A program made the translations under genes and the position numbers. DNA of 64,000 nt, from contig NW_027526652.1 of NCBI RefSeq assembly GCF_052857255.1, positions 117,026 to 181,025 on the forward strand, in the 5' to 3' direction. Shown piece by piece: positions 57,901 to 64,000 of this stretch. Source of the stretch: Amblyomma americanum. Lineage: Eukaryota > Arthropoda > Arachnida > Ixodida > Ixodidae. Position 1 is the stretch's first letter, and each line of letters begins with the position of its first letter. A model generated the notes under the pieces. The model searched no databases, was not told the DNA's origin, and saw nothing but the letters and a program-made list of their open reading frames with translations.

Positions 57901-59605
57901 TAAAATTGATGCTCGTGAATCTTGCTAGTTTCGATCTAAAACGATGTATCCCGTTGTTTTGAGCCGGAATACAAGTTTTCGCGCAGTTCTGAGAGAAAAA
58001 GTTTACACCTTTCTCTCGTATACTCTTCGAAGACTTGTAAAATCGATGCTCGTGAATCTTGCTAGTTTCGATCTAAAACGATGTGGCCCGTTGTTTTGAG
58101 CCGGAATACAAGTTTTCGCGCAGTTCTGAGAGAAAAAGTTTACACCTTTCTCTCGTCTACTCTTCGTCGACTTGTAAAATCGATGCTCGTGAATCTTGCT
58201 AGTTTCGATCTAAAACAATGTATCCCGTTGTTTTGAGCCGGAATACAAGTTTTCGCGCAGTTCTGAGAGAAAAAGTTTACGCCTTTCTCTCGTCTACTCT
58301 TCGACGATTTGTAAAATCGATGCTCGTGAATCTTGCTAGTTTCGACCTAAAACGATGTATCCCGTTGATTTGAGCCGGCATACAAGTTTACGCGCAGTTC
58401 TGAGAGAAAAAGTTTACACCTTCCTCTCGTGTACTCCTCGACGACTTGTAAAATCGATGCTCGTGAATCTTGCTAGTTTCGATCTAAAAGGATGTATCCC
58501 GTTGTTTTGAGCCGGAATACAAGTTTTCGCGCAGTTCTGAGAGAAAAAGTTTACACCTTTCTCTCGTGTACTCTTCGACGACTTGTAAAATTGATGCTCG
58601 TGAATCTTGCTAGTTTCGATCTAAAACGATGTATCCCGTTGTTTTGAGCCGGAATACAAGTTTTCGCGCAGTTCTGAGAGAAAAAGTTTACACCTTTCTC
58701 TCGTATACTCTTCGAAGACTTGTAAAATCGATGCTCGTGAATCTTGCTAGTTTCGATCTAAAACGATGTGGCCCGTTGTTTTGAGCCGGAATACAAGTTT
58801 TCGCGCAGTTCTGAGAGAAAAAGTTTACACCTTTCTCTCGTCTACTCTTCGTCGACTTGTAAAATCGATGCTCGTGAATCTTGCTAGTTTCGATCTAAAA
58901 CAATGTATCCCGTTGTTTTGAGCCGGCATACAAGTTTACGCGCAGTTCTGAGAGAAAAAGTTTACACCTTCCTCTCGTGTACTCCTCGACGACTTGTAAA
59001 ATCGATGCTCGTGAATCTTGCTAGTTTCGATCTAAAACGATGTATCCCGTTGTTTTGAGCCGGCATACAAGTTTACGCGCAGTTCTGAGAGAAAAAGTTT
59101 GCACCTTCCTCTCGTGTACTCCTCGACGACTTGTAAAATCGATGCTCGTGAATCTTGCTAGTTTCGATCTAAAACGATGTCTCCCGGTGTTTTGAGCCGG
59201 AATACAAGTTTTCGCGCAGTTCTGAGAGAAAAAGTTTACACCTTTCTCTCGTCTACGCTTCGACGACTTGTAAAATTGAAGTGCGTAAATCTCGCTACTT
59301 ATCTAAAATGATGTATCCCATTGTTTTGAGCCGGAATACAAGTTTTCGCGCAGTTCTGAGAGAAAACGTTTACACCTTTCTCCCGTCTACTCTTTGACGA
59401 CTTGTAAAATCGATGCTCGTGAATCTTGCTAGTTTCGTTCTAAAACGATGTATCCCGTTCTTTTGAGCTGGATTACAAGTTTTCGCGCAGTTCTAAGAGA
59501 AAAAGTTTACACCTTTCTCTCGTCTACTCTTCGAGGACTTGTAAAATCGATGCTCGAGAACCTTGCTAGTTTCGACCTAAAACGATGTATCCCGTTGATT
59601 TGAGC
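54961..59605 (+). repeat. 34-mer higher-order repeat, copy 2 (4645 bp)
   Basis: All private markers of copy 1 recur at exactly +4645 (for example GAGAGGAAACG at 57306 against 52661, CCGTTGATTTG at 58366 against 53721, TCTTTGACG near 59392 against 54747). The last monomer (59469-59605) is an m whose end is replaced by CCGTTGATTTGAGC of g, the junction of the nested 9-mer that follows. Confidence 0.92.
58376..59605 (+). repeat. Nested 9-mer h-d-e-f-h-h-i-j-m, copy 1 (1230 bp)
   Basis: This segment, the tail of the 34-mer copy 2, is repeated immediately downstream at an offset of 1230 bp (9 x 137 minus 3 for the short i). It also exists once at 53731-54960 in the first 34-mer, so the tandem doubling happened after the 34-mer duplication. 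Confidence 0.9.
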
Positions 59606-60835
59606 CGGCATACAAGTTTACGCGCAGTTCTGAGAGAAAAAGTTTACACCTTCCTCTCGTGTACTCCTCGACGACTTGTAAAATCGATGCTCGTGAATCT
59701 TGCTAGTTTCGATCTAAAAGGATGTATCCCGTTGTTTTGAGCCGGAATACAAGTTTTCGCGCAGTTCTGAGAGAAAAAGTTTACACCTTTCTCTCGTGTA
59801 CTCTTCGACGACTTGTAAAATTGATGCTCGTGAATCTTGCTAGTTTCGATCTAAAACGATGTATCCCGTTGTTTTGAGCCGGAATACAAGTTTTCGCGCA
59901 GTTCTGAGAGAAAAAGTTTACACCTTTCTCTCGTATACTCTTCGAAGACTTGTAAAATCGATGCTCGTGAATCTTGCTAGTTTCGATCTAAAACGATGTG
60001 GCCCGTTGTTTTGAGCCGGAATACAAGTTTTCGCGCAGTTCTGAGAGAAAAAGTTTACACCTTTCTCTCGTCTACTCTTCGTCGACTTGTAAAATCGATG
60101 CTCGTGAATCTTGCTAGTTTCGATCTAAAACAATGTATCCCGTTGTTTTGAGCCGGCATACAAGTTTACGCGCAGTTCTGAGAGAAAAAGTTTACACCTT
60201 CCTCTCGTGTACTCCTCGACGACTTGTAAAATCGATGCTCGTGAATCTTGCTAGTTTCGATCTAAAACGATGTATCCCGTTGTTTTGAGCCGGCATACAA
60301 GTTTACGCGCAGTTCTGAGAGAAAAGGTTTGCACCTTCCTCTCGTGTACTCCTCGACGACTTGTAAAATCGATGCTCGTGAATCTTGCTAGTTTCGATCT
60401 AAAACGATGTCTCCCGGTGTTTTGAGCCGGAATACAAGTTTTCGCGCAGTTCTGAGAGAAAAAGTTTACACCTTTCTCTCGTCTACGCTTCGACGACTTG
60501 TAAAATTGAAGTGCGTAAATCTCGCTACTTATCTAAAATGATGTATCCCATTGTTTTGAGCCGGAATACAAGTTTTCGCGCAGTTCTGAGAGAAAACGTT
60601 TACACCTTTCTCCCGTCTACTCTTTGACGACTTGTAAAATCGATGCTCGTGAATCTTGCTAGTTTCGTTCTAAAACGATGTATCCCGTTCTTTTGAGCTG
60701 GATTACAAGTTTTCGCGCAGTTCTAAGAGAAAAAGTTTACACCTTTCTCTCGTCTACTCTTCGAGGACTTGTAAAATCGATGCTCGAGAACCTTGCTAGT
60801 TTCAATCTAAAACGATGTATCCCGTTGTTTTGAGC
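59606..60835 (+). repeat. Nested 9-mer, copy 2 (1230 bp)
   Basis: Repeats 58376-59605. Visible differences are AAAAGGTTTGC in the second h (near 60325, against AAAAAGTTTGC) and TTTCAATC in m (near 60803). After it the array resumes with n at 60836, equivalent to 55642 in the previous 34-mer. Confidence 0.9.
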
Positions 60836-63296
60836 CGGAATACAAGTTTTCGCGCAGTTCTGAAAGAAAAAGCTTACACCATTCTCTCGTCTACTCTTCG
60901 ACGATTTGTAAAATCGATGCTCGTGAATCTTGCTAGTTTCGACCTAAAAGGATGTATCCGTTGTTTTGAGCCGGAATACAAGTTTTCGCACAGTTGTGAG
61001 AGAAAAAGTTTACACCTTTCTCTCGTGTACTCTTCGAGGACTTGTAAAATTGATGCTCGTGAATCTTGCTAGTTTCGATCTAAAGCGATGTATCCCGTTG
61101 TTTTAAGCCGGAATACAAGATTTCGCGCAGTTCTGTGAGAAAAAGTTTACACCTTTCTCTCGTCTACTCTTCGACGTCTTGTAAAATTTAAGTGCGTAAA
61201 TCTCGCTACTTTCGATCTAAAATGATGTATCCCGTTGTTTTGAGCCGGAATACAAGTTTTCGCGCAGTGCTGAGAGAAAAAGTTTACACCTTTCTCTCGT
61301 CTACTCTTCGACGACTTCTAAAATCGATGCTCGTGAATCTTGCTAGTTTCGTTCTAAAACGATGTATGCCGTTCTTTTGAGCTGGAATACAAGTTTTCGC
61401 GCAGTTCTGAGAAAAAGTTTACACCTTTCTCTTGTCTACTCTTCGACGACTTGTAAAATCGATGCTCGTCAATTTTGCTAGTTTTGAGCTAAAACGATGT
61501 ATCCCGTTGTTTTGAGCCGGAATACAAGTTTTCGCGCAGTTCTGAGAGAAAAAGTTTACACCTTTCTCTCGTGTACTCTTCGACGACTTGTAAAATCGAT
61601 GCTCGTGAATCTTGCTAGTTTCGATCTAAAACGATGTATCCCGTTGTTTTGAGCCGGAATACAAGTTTTCGCGCAGTTCTGAGAGAAAATGTTTACACCT
61701 TTCTCTCGTATACTCTTCGAAGACTTGTAAAATCAATGCTCGTGAATCTTGCTAGTTTCGATCTAAAACGATGTGTCCCGTTGTTTTGAGCCAGAATACA
61801 AGTTTTCGCGCAGTTCTGAGAGAAAAAGTTTACACCTTTCTCTCGTCTACTCTTCGTCGACTTGTAAAATCGATGCTCGTGAATCTTGCTAGTTTCGATC
61901 TAAAACAATGTATCCCGTTGTTTTGAGCCGGAATACAAGTTTTCGCGCAGTTCTGAGAGAAAAAGTTTACGCCTTTCTCTCGTCTACTCTTCGACGATTT
62001 GTAAAATCGATGCTCGTCAATTTTGCTAGTTTCGATCTAAAACGATGTATCCTGTTGTTTTGAGCCGGAATACAAGTTTTCGCGCAGTTCTGAGAGAAAA
62101 AGTTTACACCTTTCTCTCGTGAACTCTTCGAAGACTTGTAAAATCGATGCTCGTGAAACTTGCTAGTTTCGATCTAAAACGATGTATCCCGTTGTTTTGA
62201 GCCGGGATACAAGTTTTCGCGCAGTTCTGAGAGAAAAAGTTTACACCTTTCTCTCGTATACTCTTCGAAGACTTGTAAAATCGATGCTCGTGAATCTTGC
62301 TAGTTTCGATCTAAAACGATGTGTCCCGTTGTTTTGAGCCGGAATACAAGTTTACGCGCAGTTCTGAGAGGAAACGTTTACACCTTCCTCTCGTGTACTC
62401 CTCGACGACTTGTAAAATGGATGCTCGTCAATTTTGCTAGTTTCGATCTAAAACGATGTATCCTGTTGTTTTGAGCCGGAATACAAGTTTTCGCGCAGCT
62501 CTGAGAGAAAAAGTTTACACCTTTCTTTCGTGTACTCTTCGAAGACTTGTAAAATCGATGCTCGTGAATCTTGCTAGTTTCGATCTAAAACGATGTATCC
62601 CGTTGTTTTGAGCCGGAATACAAGTTTTCGCGCAGTTCTGAGAGAAAAAGTTTACACCTTTCTCTCGTATACTCTTCGAAGACTTGTAAAATCGATGCTC
62701 GCGAATCTTGCTAGTTTCGATCTAAAACGATGTGTCCCGTTCTTTTGAGCTGGAATACAAGTTTTCGCGCAGTTCTGAGAAAAAGTTTACACCTTTCTCT
62801 CGTCTACTCTTCGACGACTTGTAAAATCGATGCTCGTCAATTTTGCTAGTTTTGATCTAAAACGATGTATCCCGTTGTTTTGAGCCGGAATACAAGTTTT
62901 CGCGCAGTTCTGAGAGAAAAAGTTTACACCTTTCTCTCGTGTACTCTTCGACGACTTGTAAAATCGATGCTCGTGAATCTTGCTAGTTTCGATCTAAAAC
63001 GATGTATCCCGTTGTTTTGAGCCGGAATACAAGTTTTCGCGCAGTTCTGAGAGAAAAAGTTTACACCTTTCTCTCGTATGCTCTTCGAAGACTTGTAAAA
63101 TCGATGCTCGTGAATCTTGCTAGTTTCGATCTAAAACGATGTGTCCCGTTGTTTTGAGCCGGAATACAAGTTTTCGCGCAGTTCTGAGAGAAAAAGTTTA
63201 CACCTTTCTCTCGTCTACTCTTCGTCGACTTGTAAAATCGATGCTCGTGAATCTTGCTAGTTTCGATCTAAAACAATGTATCCCGTTGTTTTGAGC
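60836..63296 (+). repeat. Third, partial 34-mer copy lacking one p monomer
   Basis: n (60836), o (60972), a (61109), b, c, d, e, f, g/c, q, e, h/c (62340), q, e, c (62751), d, e, f (63160). The p monomer between o and a, present at 51270 and 55915, is absent: the o end (AAAGCGATG) runs into the GTTTTAAGCCGG and AAGATTTCG of a. The offset to copy 2 therefore drops from 5194 to 5057, one monomer. c at 62751 is 135 bp, not the 134 bp of earlier copies, so exchange with another c is likely. Confidence 0.87.
62340..63296 (+). repeat. 7-mer h/c-q-e-c-d-e-f (957 bp), first copy
   Basis: The GAGAGGAAACG monomer at 62340 recurs at 63297, 957 bp later, followed by q, e, c and d in the same order. The e at 63023 has GTATGCTC, the form found with the 12-mers, not the GTATACTC form of the earlier 34-mers, so the copied unit is itself a recombinant. 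Confidence 0.85.
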
Positions 63297-64000
63297 CGGA
63301 ATACAAGTTTTCGCGCAGTTCTGAGAGGAAACGTTTACACCTTCCTCTCGTGTACTCCTCGACGACTTGTAAAATGGATGCTCGTCAATTTTGCTAGTTT
63401 CGATCTAAAACGATGTATCCTGTTGTTTTGAGCCGGAATACAAGTTTTCGCGCAGTTCTGAGAGAAAAAGTTTACACCTTTCTCTCGTGTACTCTTCGAA
63501 GACTTGTAAAATCGATGCTCGTGAATCTTGCTAGTTTCGATCTAAAACGATGTATCCCGTTGTTTTGAGCCGGAATACAAGTTTTCGCGCAGTTCTGAGA
63601 GAAAAAGTTTACACCTTTCTCTCGTATACTCTTCGAAGACTTGTAAAATCGATGCTCGCGAATCTTGCTAGTTTCGATCTAAAACGATGTGTCCCGTTCT
63701 TTTGAGCTGGAATACAAGTTTCGCGCAGTTCTGAGAAAAAGTTTACACCTTTCTCTCGTCTACTCTTCGACGACTTGTAAAATGGATGCTCGTCAATTTT
63801 GCTAGTTTTGATCTAAAACGATGTATCCCGTTGTTTTGAGCCGGAATACAAGTTTTCGCGCAGTTCTGAGAGAAAAAGTTTACACCTTTCTCTCGTGTAC
63901 TCTTCGACGACTTGTAAAATTGATGCTCGTGAATCTTGCTAGTTTCGATCTAAAACGATGTATCCCGTTGTTTTGAGCCGGAATACAAGTTTTCGCGCAG
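63297..64000 (+). repeat. 7-mer second copy, cut by the window edge
   Basis: Monomers at 63297 (hybrid: CGGAATACAAGTTTTCG start, then GAGAGGAAACG), 63434 (q), 63571 (e), 63708 (c, 134 bp), 63842 (d) and the first 22 bases of the next at 63979. The first monomer has TTTTCGCGC where the 62340 copy has TTTACGCGC, which places the junction between monomer positions 15 and 31. The array clearly continues to the right. Confidence 0.87.

Larger units (their letters stand above)
1..64000 (+). repeat. 137-bp satellite DNA array, uninterrupted (about 468 monomers)
   Basis: The whole window is a head-to-tail array of one monomer of 137 bp. Successive GAGC|CGGAATACAAG boundaries fall at 1, 138, 275, 410, 547 and so on to 63979. 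Monomers differ by a few substitutions and by small indels (134, 135, 136 and 138 bp forms). All read in the same direction; I saw no inversion, insertion or single-copy sequence. The hand-made consensus is 57/137 G+C with 11 CpG (starts at positions 1, 16, 18, 53, 64, 67, 80, 87, 105, 115, 125). The frame shifts by two bases per monomer, so it cannot encode one long repeat protein. By analogy with known satellites it is probably centromeric or pericentromeric heterochromatin, but no sequence here proves that. I do not recognise the family by name. Confidence 0.98.

Noticed and set aside
27..61380. About seventy open frames of 61-131 codons, many with near-identical translations (openings like MRKSRYF, MRKSLHL or MYPVVLS)
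   Set aside because: They are a product of the repeat. Most start at GTG in the GTGCGTAAA or GTGAGAAAA motifs, or at the ATG in the GATGTATCC motif, and nearly all end at TGA in GTTTTGAGC. The monomer length (137) shifts the frame each unit, no codon-position bias is visible, and indels of 1-3 bases are tolerated freely.
1..64000. CRISPR array
   Set aside because: Repeats are directly adjacent with no unique spacers, the unit is 137 bp, and there are no cas genes or leader.
1..64000. rDNA intergenic spacer or telomeric/subtelomeric repeat
   Set aside because: No rRNA coding sequence or telomere-type hexamer/pentamer runs occur, and the array is never interrupted by a gene.
1..64000. Restriction-ladder sites (ATCGAT at monomer 78-83, TCGA at 63, 79 and 104) as regulatory signals
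   Set aside because: They are simple consequences of the consensus. They predict 137-bp ladders with ClaI/TaqI-type cutting but imply no function.

Overview
This window holds no gene that I can support. From base 1 to base 64000 it is one uninterrupted, single-orientation tandem array of a satellite DNA with a 137-bp monomer, about 468 copies. I found no transposon, rRNA/tRNA gene, inverted segment, unique spacer or non-satellite base. This is eukaryotic satellite/heterochromatic DNA; an array this long and uninterrupted is typical of centromeric or pericentromeric blocks, but the window has nothing that fixes the species or the chromosomal position. By hand count the consensus monomer is about 42% GC and has 11 CpG in 137 bp, nearly twice expectation. 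That fits better with a genome with little cytosine methylation in its repeats (many insects and other invertebrates) than with a plant or vertebrate, but it is only an inference.

Numbering used throughout: monomer position 1 is the C of CGGAATACAA, which is window base 1. The consensus begins CGGAATACAAGTTTTCGCGC, has GAGAGAAAAAGTTTACACC at 27-45, TTTCTCTCG at 46-54, CTTCGACGACTTGTAAAATC at 61-80, GATGCTCGTGAATCTTGC at 81-98, TAGTTTCGATCTAAAACGAT at 99-118, and ends GTTTTGAGC at 129-137. Monomers fall into about 17 recognisable variant types, which I label a to q from their diagnostic substitutions. The types follow one another in a nearly fixed order, a-b-c-d-e-f-g-h-i-j-k-l-m-n-o-p, implying an ancestral 16-monomer higher-order repeat (HOR) of about 2.19 kb. 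It survives almost whole at 14512-16562 and 22447-24497.

Layout: 1-956, mosaic of types with several hybrid monomers. 957-3422, two 9-mer HORs of 1233 bp. 3423-5614, hybrids, a 274-bp dimer block and a short mosaic. 5615-7395, 6-mer HOR of 822 bp. 7396-16971 and 16972 to about 24690, a 9576-bp tandem segmental duplication whose second copy is shorter by one monomer and by one 11-mer. 24691-28060, a mosaic rich in m-n-o-p-a cycles. 28061-34478, 7-mer and 12-mer HORs. 34479-45126, three nearly identical copies of a 26-mer HOR (3549, 3549, 3550 bp). 45127-50315, a second copy of the 28-34 kb arrangement. 50316-59605, two copies of a 34-mer HOR (4645 bp). 59606-64000, a third, rearranged copy with a nested 9-mer (1230 bp) and 7-mer (957 bp) duplication. 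The array runs off both window edges.

Almost all rearrangements change length by whole monomers and their junctions are in-register hybrid monomers, the signature of unequal exchange or replication slippage between homologous monomers. The many short open frames (61-131 codons) are by-products of the repeat: most open with GTG or with the ATG in the GATGTATCC motif, nearly all end at the TGA in GTTTTGAGC, and 137 is not divisible by 3, so the frame changes in each monomer. They are not annotated as genes.
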